Shown here piece after piece: positions 1 to 9,701 of a stretch of DNA of 64,000 bases. The translations under genes and the position numbers were made by a program. The stretch covers positions 71,642,001 through 71,706,000 of the forward strand of contig JARKIP010000005.1 of assembly GCA_029990175.1 (NCBI GenBank), written 5' to 3'. The notes under the pieces were generated by a model. It was not told where the DNA came from. It was given only the letters and a program-made list of their open reading frames with translations, and did no database searches. Source of the stretch: Petunia secreta (Eukaryota > Streptophyta > Magnoliopsida > Solanales > Solanaceae). Positions within the stretch are counted from its first letter, which is position 1. Every line of letters starts with the position of its first letter.

Positions 1-1
1 T

Positions 2-544
2 GTTCGATATTTGAAAGGCTGTCCGGGACAAGGCATTGTATTTCATTCTCAGTGTGATCTGAGATTGCACGGGTGGTGTGACTCTGATTGGGCAGGCTGT
101 CCATTGACACGTCGATCGTTAACAGGTTGGTATGTGTCGTTAGGGGACTCACCGATATCTTGGAGAACGAAGAAGCAACAGATCGTGTCGAGGTCCTCCG
201 CTGAGGCAGAATATAGATCGATGGCGATGACTGTGTGTGAATTGAAGTGGTTGAAAGGGATTTTATGGAATCTTGGAATTGATCACGATTCTCCGATGAA
301 TTTGAAGTGTGACAGTCAAGCTGCGTTACATATTGCTCGGAATCCAGTCTTTCACGAACGCACTAAACATATCGAAGTCGACTGTCATTTTGTTCGGAAT
401 GAAATCATCGGAGGAGTCATTCGTCCCAGCTATGTGCCTACGACCACGCAACTTGCTGATATTTTTACGAAGGCGCTGGGACGCACCCAGTTCGAATTCT
501 TCCTTAACAAGTTGGGCGTAAGGAACCCTCACGCTCCAACTTGA
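2..544 (+). CDS. Copia-1 polyprotein C-terminus, RNase H domain (5' partial)
   Basis: The frame is open from base 2 to the stop at 542-544. It encodes the last ~180 residues of a copia polyprotein, the RNase H that removes RNA from RNA/DNA hybrids during reverse transcription. Visible motifs are the CDSDWAGCP strand carrying the first catalytic Asp, the SRSSAEAEYRS helix carrying the catalytic Glu, LKCDSQAALHIA with the next Asp, and the C-terminal HERTKHIEVDCHFVR segment typical of plant copia elements. No internal stop is seen here, so this end was not heavily decayed. Integrase and reverse transcriptase are outside the window, so completeness cannot be judged. Confidence 0.9.
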   Translation, partial: VRYLKGCPGQGIVFHSQCDLRLHGWCDSDWAGCPLTRRSLTGWYVSLGDSPISWRTKKQQIVSRSSAEAEYRSMAMTVCELKWLKGILWNLGIDHDSPMNLKCDSQAALHIARNPVFHERTKHIEVDCHFVRNEIIGGVIRPSYVPTTTQLADIFTKALGRTQFEFFLNKLGVRNPHAPT

Positions 545-553
545 GGGGGGTAT

Positions 554-754
554 TGTAAATAGATTATTGTAAATAGATTAGTTATGTAAATTGTATAATG
601 GGCCAAGCCCGTTAGGTTTACTTGGTCCCTAAGTTAGGTTTAGGGTTAGGTTCTCTAGGTTTCTTTTGTATAAATAGGGGACTCCCCTCATCGATGAAAG
701 CAAGAGTTTTCACCCAAATATTATTTCTCTCGTGTGAGTGTGTTCGGTTTTACA
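554..754 (+). repeat. Copia-1 3' LTR (201 bp)
   Basis: The LTR starts TGTAAA immediately after the polypurine tract and ends TTTACA, so its ends are perfect 6 bp inverted repeats with canonical TG...CA. A TATA-like tataaata lies near 668. The right boundary is confirmed by the uninterrupted copy of the flank at 2172. Confidence 0.8.
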
Positions 755-1248
755 CTTTCTACAAGCTGCTACAGAAATAAATGAACACTGGAATATTTTT
801 GACTGAAGAATTACAGATTCTACCTCTACATGCAGTGGAGCTTCTTCCTGAGAGTTGGATTAAGTGCGACGAGAAATAACAAAGGTGCTTAACAGATCTT
901 TACTCCTATCAATTAAGAGAATGCACATCCCCAGAGATCAGATGTCTAAAGCAAAACTATATGCAGCATAACTTGTCTTTTCAATACACGATATACTTTG
1001 AGAAGCCTCAAAATGGAATCAGAACAATAGGTGGAAATAGGCTAAGAAGAAATTAATAGTTCGTCAATTTCAGACTCATGGGATGAAGTTTCCTTTTCTG
1101 AATATATCTTGTTAGATTCTGTGATTTTGAAGGACAAAAGATCATCTATAAGGCAGCTTTCGAGGTTAGTGTGGAACTCTCCTAAAGATTGCAACATATA
1201 AAATATCTAATACAAGTACTTGAAAATTTCGACATAGATAAGTACTAA
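755..1248. repeat. Duplicated host flank, copy B
   Basis: About 494 bp nearly identical to 2172-2669, with a few substitutions and small indels. In both places it lies just downstream, on the minus strand, of F-box/LRR coding sequence, so it looks like a 3' UTR or 3' flank duplicated together with the gene. Copia-1 inserted at its left edge. No convincing ORF. Confidence 0.85.
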
Positions 1249-1734
1249 AATTTCGACATGAAGGCTGCCCGGTGCACGAAGCATCTCACGGTTGTAGAGG
1301 GCCCGACTCAACCATATCCCACCAAAAAATGATTTGCTCCAAACATTTTGGACAAATTACAATGTGGGCTCTGCATTTCTTCGATGAATAATAAAATGAA
1401 TATTTTTCTCAAAAGGAATGACAGAAGGTTTAGAATATTGGATCACTTTCCAGCTTTTAAATTGGAGTAAGCAAGAACCAAATAAGACAAGTAGTGGGGG
1501 CCTGAGTTGAGCCTGGATTATTGTCTAAGTGATATTAAAGAAGGGGATTGGGTTGATTTAAATACATCGAATTCCAGGGGTTGTTCATAAGGTTTCAGGA
1601 CAACTCTGAATATCCTCAGGAGTTTCAAACACTTGATTATTATTGGAGTTGATTGATGAAACTAGGATATCATTGCCAGAAAAGTTTCTCCTAAGGGTCT
1701 TAATTACCAGCTCCCCAATTTTGAGTTCCAATAA
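1249..1734. other. No gene recognised
   Basis: Host-like AT-rich sequence between the degenerate F-box copy and the duplicated flank. No ORF, repeat boundary or RNA signal could be supported. It has no counterpart in the short spacer (2670-2792) of the other locus copy, so it is probably a later insertion or unduplicated sequence. Confidence 0.5.
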
Positions 1735-2075
1735 AAGTTGTAGGCTTTTAGTACTAATTGGCTATGCCAAGACTTGCTTCCTTCGAGGCTTGTACGCTCT
1801 AGACAACATTATATCTATGGCGCAATTGCATATCTTCTCTAGGTGACTTGATTTTTTTAAGGCTCAATCCTTATCAACCCTATACAAGTGCTCTGTGATT
1901 AAATTGACAATAAAGACCACATCTTTTACACCATCCTATAGAGTGATATTAACTATTTTGTCTGTCCCTAAGTCTCTCCAGGATTTTATTAACTATTTTC
2001 ATGTCTTTCCAAAAATGGATGCTGGTTTCTAGATTGGGATGAGTGAACCAGGCTTGTAGCCATCTTTTGAAGAGA
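1735..2075 (-). pseudogene. Degenerate F-box/LRR gene copy
   Basis: Segments here match, in the same order and orientation, separate parts of the fuller F-box/LRR gene at 2793-4407. About 1755-1790 resembles 2932-2967 (near the C-terminus), 1858-1920 resembles 3738-3800 (LRR region), and 1925-2070 resembles 4025-4050 plus 4200-4310 (F-box end). Most of the gene between these blocks is deleted and no frame stays open. With the duplicated flank at 755, this shows a tandem duplication of the whole locus followed by decay of this copy. Confidence 0.7.
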
Positions 2076-2171
2076 ACGCGCAGGAGCATGCAGCCAGAAC
2101 ACTATTCCGTCTTGGTTGAGTACCAAGGGGAAATTTCTATGGTGGGGAGTGACAAATTATACTCGATGTTG

Positions 2172-2669
2172 CTTTCTACAAGCTGCTACAGAAATAAATG
2201 AACACTGGAATATTTTTGACTGAAGAATTACAGATTCTACCTCTACATGCAGTGGAGCTTCTTCCTGAGAGTTGGATTAAGTGCGACGCGAGAAATAACA
2301 AAGGTGTTTAACAGATCTTTTCTCCTATCAATTAAGAGAATGCACATCTCGCAGAGATCAGATGTCTAAAGCAAAACTATATGCAGCATAACTTGTCTTT
2401 TCAATACACGACATACTTTGAGAAGCCTCAAAAAGGAATCAGAACAATAGGTGGAAATAGACCAAGAAGAAATTAATAGGTCGTCAATTGCAGACTCATG
2501 GGATGAAGTTTCCTTTTCTGAATATATCTTGTTAGATTCTGTGATTTTGAAGGACAAAAGATCATCTATAAGGCAGGCTTTCGAGGTTAGTGTGGAACTC
2601 TCCTAAAGATTGCAAAATATAAAATATCTAATACAAGTACTTGAAAATTTCGACATAGATAAGTACTAA
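2172..2669. repeat. Duplicated host flank, copy A
   Basis: Uninterrupted counterpart of 755-1248, lying ~125 bp past the stop codon of the F-box/LRR gene on the minus strand. It gives the pre-insertion sequence across the Copia-1 integration site. Confidence 0.85.
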
Positions 2670-2792
2670 TCACAAATCACAATGCCTTGGTATTTCAAAC
2701 CTAATCATTCTTGATAGAAGACCTTTTTTCAAGAAAAAAAAATTAGAAATGAATGAGTTCATTCAATTTGCAATAAAGATAAATTAACTGCT

Positions 2793-4407
2793 TCACCAAT
2801 CTAATAGAAAACGAATTCTGTCAGCCTTCCCATCCTCCCGAAGGCCCCTTCTTGACAGCTCCGCGCTTCTTAGTTCCTCACGCTTCCAGGCCATCTTTGT
2901 CCAATCATATCTGTAAGCTTTTACTTCTTTTAATTGACTATGCCAAGGCCTGCTCCCTTGATTAGTAGAACGAGTCGCATTTGTCATATACATTAAAAGA
3001 TCGATGAAACATGTAATCGTTTCGACATCTGAATGTAGTCCAAGTATCCTAGGGCGACAACACCATAGCAAAGCATCCAAAAAAGCTGGGCAATCTATAG
3101 AAAACTGTATTTCTACATGTAAATTGTCCACTTTGGGGTAATTGTCCACTTGGGGTATAGCAATTCTATGGTGCAGTTGGGATACTGTTTTGTTGAGTTC
3201 ATTGCATGCCTTAATCTCAAGGTAAACCCAAGAACAAGAGGATGGATTTGATAGAAATTTCCTCAACTTACAAAGCAATGCTTCATTTAAATTGTCCAAG
3301 CATGGAAGAATGATCCATGACTGCTTCAATTGGCGTTCTTTTGCAATTTTAAGTTCAGGAATTTGACCTCCCAGATACTGAAGTGTTACCAAATTTGGAG
3401 CATCAATCTCCCCTATGCCCTCACAATTCGCAATCTTCAAGTACTTTAGTGATTGACTCCTGCAAATGTTAATCTTTTCCAACCCTTTAGAAACGCTATC
3501 TAATGTCAACCTCTCAAGGAATTGAGATCTAGAAAAAAGGTGCTCGAGAAATCCATCAGACATCCTGTCATCTGATATCTTTAAAGTTTTCAGATTCTGG
3601 CATTCAACAATATCCAACATAGGTGACTGTTTTCTTGAAATCCCTGTACAAGACAAGCTCTCAAGGGATGGTGCTTGGATTGTAACACGCTGCTTTCCAT
3701 TCGTCGAAAGGGAAGCAGACTTGATTTTTTGAAGATTCCGCAGCTCAATCTTTGTCAATCCTTTACAGCGCTCAATGATTAATTCGACAATCAAGGAACA
3801 ACCAGTGAGTAAAGTCTGAAGCATCTCGTCATTTAATTGGACATAAGATAGAGAAAGCTTTCTCAAAGAGTTGCAGTTCACCACTACATGGCTAGTAGTA
3901 GATAATGAATGATGCATCAGATTACAATGATCCAGAACCAATTCTCTTACAGAATGTTCTGCCAAGATTGTGAAAATAGGAAAGGGGCATGAATATACTA
4001 ATGAAGAGCCAGAATATACTAGACCTTTTACACCATTCTGAAGTGCGATGCCCAGCCACTTAGGGATCAAGTTCTGAAGTGCGACGCAGAGCCACTTAGG
4101 ATAAACTTCACAAACACGAGATGACAATGGAGTAACATGTTCTGAAACACGAGAATGGAGTAGCATTTTCTGAAATCTCAAACTTGTCTATAGGGATGTT
4201 TGCATCCCTATATCTCTCCATGATTTGATCCCATATTTTCAGGTCTCGCCGATTCTCAAGTCCGAAACCCAAGTTGGGATGAGCCAACCAAGCTTTTAGC
4301 CATGTTTTTGAGACGATAGTAAGCTTTGCTGCTTCTTTAAAGCTAATGTAAGAGAGTATTTTGTGAATGATGCATTCAGGCAATATGTCTGCAGTTGCTG
4401 TGTCCAT
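2793..4407 (-). pseudogene. F-box/LRR protein gene with one frameshift
   Basis: Proteins of this family bind SKP1 through an N-terminal F-box and recruit substrates to an SCF ubiquitin ligase through leucine-rich repeats. Translation from ATG 4407 gives an F-box (ILPECIIHKILSYISFKEAA, then TIVSKTWLKAW) and the conserved IPIDKFEISE. After ~78 residues the frame is lost. A second frame (ending at 2793) carries the LRR body, for example LRKLSLSYVQLNDEMLQTLL and LEKINICRSQSLKYLKI, to a basic C-terminus. The break lies in two neighbouring micro-duplications: a ~33 bp unit (ATPFSR / VTPLSSR) whose first copy lacks 5 bp, and an in-frame 36 bp unit (PKWLCVALQNLI / PKWLGIALQNGV). A sequencing error or a small intron cannot be fully excluded, but no clean splice pair is evident. 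Confidence 0.75.
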
Positions 4408-4475
4408 GGTCTTGACTGAAAGTTTGCCCTACGATACATATTCACGGGAATATATATATTTGTAGATTGCGGTTT

Positions 4476-5788
4476 CGGAAAAGGGTCAAATATACCACCT
4501 CTACTTTCAAATATTGTTTGGCTCGGTCCTTCGTTATACTATTCGATTAAAAATACCACTGCCGTCATATTTTGGTCCAAAAATACCCCTGAATCTAACG
4601 GCTGGGACACATGTCACTCACTGAAGCAAAAACCATCCCCAAATTAAAAAAACCCGACCCACCCACATCTTTTAACCATATTCTGGCCAATCCCCTCTAA
4701 TTTTATGGAGTAACTCTTAACCCAAAGTCAAATATATTTTATGACTTGTTTTCTTTACCATCAAACCTCAATTTTCAGCCATAAAACCGTTGCATCACCA
4801 TCAACTGCATGATATGTAATGATGGCCAACAAAGAACCTCAATTCTCCAATCTTCATGAACTCAAAATTGAAAATGAAACTCTTCACAAACTACAATCTC
4901 AAACAGCAATTTAACAAAAAAAAATTAGAAAATCAAAGAAATTCATATTTATTTAAGCTTTTTCAAACTCTATTATGGTGGTCTTTGAATGTCTTCACTT
5001 TCAACCAATAAATTAATTTTTCAACCACAAAATGATTCGAACAACAATACAAGAATTTAATCAAATTCCAAAAAGAAATTTGAAGAGTCATATATATATA
5101 TATATATATTCAAAGAATCAAAGAACCCATCAATTCAACAATGGTATTTTTAAGCTTTGACTTCACTTTTACTAAGAATCGGTTTCCAAATTGGTCATTT
5201 GGCTCAATTCACGTAAGAAATACTTTGGATTTTAATAATAAACAACCCGATGATCTCAATCTCCACAGATTCAGAAAAAGAAATTCTTGAATTTTCTAAT
5301 CTTCGTCAATTTTCAAATATGAATTAATGAACATGAGCTAAATAGAGTTTAATACACCCAAACTAAGTGACAATTTAATGAAAAATATTACAAATACTAC
5401 ACCAAAATTTAGCCTTCAGGCCATTTATTGACTCTTAAGAAGATGTAGAGGAGTGGGGCGGGGAATAAAGATGAAGCTGGAGACCGGGGGGTTGGAAAGA
5501 TTTTGGAGAAAATAAATTTTTCTTTGTCTTTGTAAATTTCATTCTTTAATGGATTGGAGCAGCTGATGGAGCAATAGGTAAAAAATTGGGGTGGGTTTGT
5601 AAAAAAAAATGGATATTATAATTTGGAGTTGGTTGTTAGTTTTTAGAGTGACATGTGTCCCAGCCGTTAGATTCAGGGGCATTTTTAGACCAAAGTATGA
5701 CGGCAGGGGTATTTTTAATCGGATAGTAAAATGAAGGACCGAGCCAAACAATATTTGAAAGTAGAGGGGTATATTTAACCCTTTTCCG
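4476..5788. mobile_element. Mutator-like MITE (MULE-MITE 1)
   Basis: A 1313 bp element with ~150 bp terminal inverted repeats: the left begins cggaaaagggtcaaatata and the right ends with its near complement. It is flanked by a perfect 9 bp direct repeat, ttgcggttt (4467-4475 and 5789-5797). Nine-bp duplications with long inverted repeats are the hallmark of the Mutator superfamily. The ~1 kb interior is AT-rich, has a short (TA)n near 5091 and no transposase frame, so it is non-autonomous. I do not recognise captured gene sequence inside. Confidence 0.9.
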
Positions 5789-5797
5789 TTGCGGTTT

Positions 5798-6102
5798 TTA
5801 TGTCTTATAACAGGTCAGTACACTCCAACAAGGAAAATAAAAGTAGACAGGAACTCTATTCCTAGGCGGAATAGTAAAAAAGAAATAATCTTTAAGTTTT
5901 TTTAATCAAGTAGTTGCACGTGTTATTTTGAGTAAATAATTAAAGTTATATATCAAGATAGCGGATATAACACAAACAAAAAAGATATTATAGAAAATAA
6001 AAAGTTATACAAAATTTAATTTTTATAATTGATTAAACGATTTAGTTCATAATAAAGTAGCAAAATCTTTACATACACTTGTATAAAGTCAAATTGTATT
6101 TT
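5798..6102. other. Intergenic, no feature seen
   Basis: AT-rich sequence between the MITE and the LTR fragment. Downstream exons of the GET3 relic would be expected on this side on the minus strand, but I could not recognise any. Confidence 0.4.
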
Positions 6103-6955
6103 TGACACGACTCAAATTTTGACTAGACCGTGCGGGCACCCGACATCCCCCAACCTCCCCTCCAACCCATAGGGCGAATCCTTACCAAATAAATCAGGAA
6201 AATAAATGTGAATCCAACTAACAAATAAAAACAAGACTAAAAAAAGTACATATATACCGATACCTCTAAGCTGTACAAAAGAATTACAGCTGACTACCTA
6301 CATACTAATTTTAGGGCTATCCAGACAGAGACAGACATCTAAAAATACAAATAAAGTATAAACATCTCATGAAGGGAGAAAATTAACTGAGATAAATATA
6401 ACTGACAGCTAAAGTCGTCTTCGCTCCTTAGCAACGTGATGAACTTAACCCTAGAGCGAATCTGCCGAAACAAAATAAATAGAAAAGAAACAACAAAAGA
6501 GTGAGTGAAAAGAACTAAGTGGGGCTATCTAGCCACCTCGAAAAAGCAGATATGCTAGCTAGGGAGAAGAAAGGCAGATAAACTGAATTCACCTTATTTC
6601 AACAATAATAAGGTAAAGCCAGATAATAACTGGAAATACATACGGAATAATAAACTTATAAACTACTAGGGATATAAGATAGACAGAAATATATAAGTAG
6701 CCAACATATCCACAATCAGAAATGTATGACATATAAACAAACATCGCACTACAATCACACAATACACAACAACCGGTGCAGTGAAATGGAATGAATACAA
6801 TATGATGCAATGGGTTCACATGTGCCAAATGAATGGAGCGGAATCCTCCTACTCCAGGGCGGAATCCTCCTACCTTCAATATGATGCAATGGAGCGGAAT
6901 CTTCCTACTAGGGCGGAATCCTCCTACCCTCAGTATAGCGTAATGAAGCGGATTA
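6103..6955 (-). repeat. Truncated LTR of the LARD-2/solo-LTR family, reversed
   Basis: Read on the minus strand this matches the 3' part of the LTR at 60297-62874. It ends gtcgtgtca (complement at 6103) and carries more than two copies of the 57 bp module with repeated aggaggattccgc. The first half of the LTR is missing and no target duplication was found. Its right edge runs straight into the GET3-like exon, so an interrupted or recombined insertion truncated that gene. Confidence 0.75.
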
Positions 6956-7128
6956 GTTGACATGATTAGAACAGAGGATGGAACCTGAGATAAAAGGATT
7001 CAAAGAACAGAACTGCATGTTTTTCCAACACTACCTTTTCCACCTACAAGTACCCACTTTAATGTATCTTGTTCCATTAAATTCTGTACTGTACCTTCTG
7101 GTAATTCTTGATTATTATTCGAAGCCAT
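6955..7128 (-). pseudogene. Exon 1 relic of a GET3/ASNA1 (ArsA-type) ATPase
   Basis: GET3 is the cytosolic ATPase that delivers tail-anchored proteins to the ER membrane. From ATG 7128 the minus strand reads MASNNNQELPEGTVQNLMEQ, then DTLKWVLVGGKGSVGKT, the deviant Walker A P-loop of this family (normally GGKGGVGKT). It continues CSSVL, a TGA stop at about 7000, then ILLSQVPSSVLIMSTN. One Thr after GKT appears to be missing and the second P-loop Gly is Ser. The sequence stops matching where the LTR fragment begins at ~6955; later exons with the switch regions and the CxxC zinc motif are absent. It is a first-exon fragment and cannot make a working ATPase. Confidence 0.8.
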
Positions 7129-7720
7129 CAAATATAAACAGTACCACTATGGTCTCTTCTTATTACCCTCTTTATTTTCACAAAATTCAGAAAGAGGGAG
7201 ACTCTAATTATACAAAATGACTCGATAGTTTATATATAGTTGATCTTTGGCTAGTAGTACTCAGTAATTAAGAAGAGTTTTAAGGGATCTGATACAGGAA
7301 TTTTCTTTCTTTAATTAGTTTAGTATAAGTACTACTCTTTATTACATTTATAAGCCTAGACACGTGTTTCAACCATATGGAAATATAAAAGAAACTCAAA
7401 TAGGTAAAAGGCTAACACGCATCACTCCCATATTTACTTCAAAAACAGAACAACTAGTTTGACATACTAGAGAAATTACACATCAAAATAGAAACACAAT
7501 ATACCAATAGTACAAACTAAATTTGTTTATATTTATCAAACCAATGCAGCACCAATATAAATGTGTAAGATAAAAGCTCCCCCTATACTAAACAGATCAT
7601 TGCCTGCCTCAGACCATCATAGAGAAACCAAAACAACAACATAGCTCAGTTTTTGACTCCTAGAAAATTTAGGCAGTAACAGAATTTGTACCAATACCAT
7701 ATTGAATGTAAACTCCTACT
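7129..7720. other. Upstream flank of the GET3 relic, no gene seen
   Basis: AT-rich sequence from the GET3 ATG to the left end of Copia-2. On the minus strand this would hold the 5' UTR and promoter of the GET3-like gene. No specific element could be supported. Confidence 0.4.
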
Positions 7721-7779
7721 TGTGAAGTTTTGTATATCTTCACTGTGTAGCCATGGATTCAAGCTTGGTGCTTGAACCT

Positions 7780-8597
7780 TGATGCAGCCCAAAATGGCCT
7801 AAACGACAACCATCAAAAGCCAAGTTCGAGAGCACAAGAGATACGAGTCAAGGCCTCCGGAAACATCTTGAAGATCGTGCATTGGAGCGCCAAAACAGGG
7901 CAGGAAAACAGGCAGCCCAAAACAGGGGAGCACACTGGGAGCTCACTGCCTAAGGAAGAACTTTTGTTCTTCGCGATCGCGACCACTTCTCAGGCGATCG
8001 CGAAGAGTATTGAGTTGGCCTGCGCGACAGCATGACCTTGAGCGCGAAGGCGAAGCTGAGGATGCTGAAGAACGAGAAGATGATGGAGACCTGTGCGATC
8101 GCGAGCCATCTGCGCGATCGCGATGCCTAGAGTTGTTGCCTGCGCGATCGCGAGCCTCCCTGGCGCGATCGCGATGAAGAGAGTTTGCTCAGCGAACCAG
8201 AATCAGCTGCAGGGCCATTTTTGTCCATTTTTAGTGTAAATATATATATAGCACATTTGATCTTCATTTCAGGAGTTTTAGCTTGAATTGAATAGAGAGA
8301 AGAGAGAATTAGAGAAGGCCGAGCCGTTCTAGTCCGAAGCCCGAGGCTTCATGTATCTCGTTAACTTGGAATCTATGGCGATCGACACCTAGTTGAGTCC
8401 ATTGTAAGGTTCGAGTTTCACTTTCTCCCTTTTGGATTATTAATTCATGTCTTGAATTCATTAATCCGTTCTTTCTTCTCGTTTCTTGACTCCCCAATCC
8501 TTGTTTCCCGATATCTTTGATATCACCTATCTTGTTATTTATCGCTTCCGCATTATTTATGTCGTGTTGAGCTTCCGCGCCGTTTTGCCCTGCATCA
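7780..8597 (+). repeat. Gyp-1 5' LTR (818 bp)
   Basis: TG...CA ends. It contains a cluster of gcgatcgc palindromes (about 7973-8175), several fused as cgcgatcgcg, inside otherwise AT-moderate sequence. A tatatatata stretch near 8242 may be the TATA region. Confidence 0.9.
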
Positions 8598-8611
8598 GTT
8601 GGTATCAGAGA
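8598..8611 (+). other. Gyp-1 primer-binding site
   Basis: gttggtatcagaga directly follows the 5' LTR. tggtatcagag matches the start of the complement of plant initiator-Met tRNA, the usual primer; the match then diverges (aaaggc). Confidence 0.75.
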
Positions 8612-9701
8612 AAGGCTCGGGTTATGTTCTTATAAACCCCCGTTCCTTGTTCAACGTGTTAGCATCGTTATCGTGTTGTTGTTTGTTCTTGAAAATTGAA
8701 GAAAAACAAAAAAATTGAAAAACTAGAAAACTTGACAAGAATTTGGTCGAGTGGGTTGGATACGAATCCCCGAGTGTTAAAAAGTATTGGGGTTTGTTCC
8801 TTGTTGTATTCCCGTCGTTTTGATACCCATATCTCGTGTTTTGGTGTTACGAAACAAAATTTCCAAAATCAGAATCCAAAAGTTTGAAAATTCTTGAAAA
8901 CGCTTCAATCTTGAATCGAAGCTTGTTGTTGTTGTTTGGGGTTGAAAAACTATTGGGGATTGATGATATTAGTTGTATACACCTTTGGGTATCGTTGGTT
9001 TTGTGTTTCGGGTTGAAATCGAGCCAAAAATTTGGCCAAAATCGCCAAAAACCCGTTTTTGAGCTGCTGTGAAAGTCGCAGAAATTAACCCTTCGCGATC
9101 GCGAAGAAAAATTTCGCGATAGCCAAGAACAAAATTATTTTTGAAAAAAAATTAACCCTTCGCGATCGCGCGCGTCTGGTCGCGATAGCGAAGAACAAAA
9201 AAATTTCAGAATTCCAGTTTTGGGACAGAACGTTCGCAACGGCTTCCGAACAGTTTCCAAACATCATGAATCCAATTGGTTCATTAAATATGATGAGTTT
9301 GTAGATCACAAACAAAATTTCATCCGATTCCAAATCCGTTTGGTACCAATTCGAGTCTAATCTTTTGTGTCCCGTTTTCTTCCATACCTCTTGGTTAGTG
9401 TTTTGAAGGTAATTGGCCTACTTGAAAGACACTAATCCTTTAGCGTATTAGGTATTCGTGCGTAGAGGAGATTAGAATTCAAAGAAGAGTCGTAGAACTC
9501 CTTTTGGCCTCAAGTGCGCACATTAAATAGCCGTCCGTCCATCGAGTCTCATTAATTCCACTCCGAACTTTAACTTGGACATGCTAGTGGTGATTACCTT
9601 GGTTCCCAAGTTGATAAGGCCTCGCTCTTGAGTGTACATATATTGAGTGATACACGTGAGGAAGTGACTTTCGGGAGGTTTTGTTATTGGTGACTGCAAC
9701 A

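Larger units (their letters stand above)
1..754 (+). mobile_element. Copia-1: 3' end of a Ty1/copia retrotransposon, cut by the window edge
   Basis: Only the RNase H end of the polyprotein, the polypurine tract (aggggggtat, 545-553) and the 3' LTR lie inside the window; the rest is to the left. The element sits in the copy of a duplicated host flank that starts at 755. The same flank is uninterrupted at 2172, so the insertion point can be read directly: the flank begins ctttc right after the LTR, and ctttc is the expected right-hand target duplication. Confidence 0.85.

Noticed and set aside
5539..5751. 70-residue ORF at the right end of MULE-MITE 1
   Set aside because: It falls within the terminal inverted repeat and has no transposase similarity.
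7772..8035. ORF reading NLDAAQNGLNDNHQ at the start of Gyp-1 and again at 12734
   Set aside because: Both are LTR sequence read through from the flank; identical because the LTRs are.
7973..8175. gcgatcgc as the cyanobacterial HIP1 motif, suggesting contamination
   Set aside because: The motifs lie inside paired LTRs with plant-type primer sites and target duplications.
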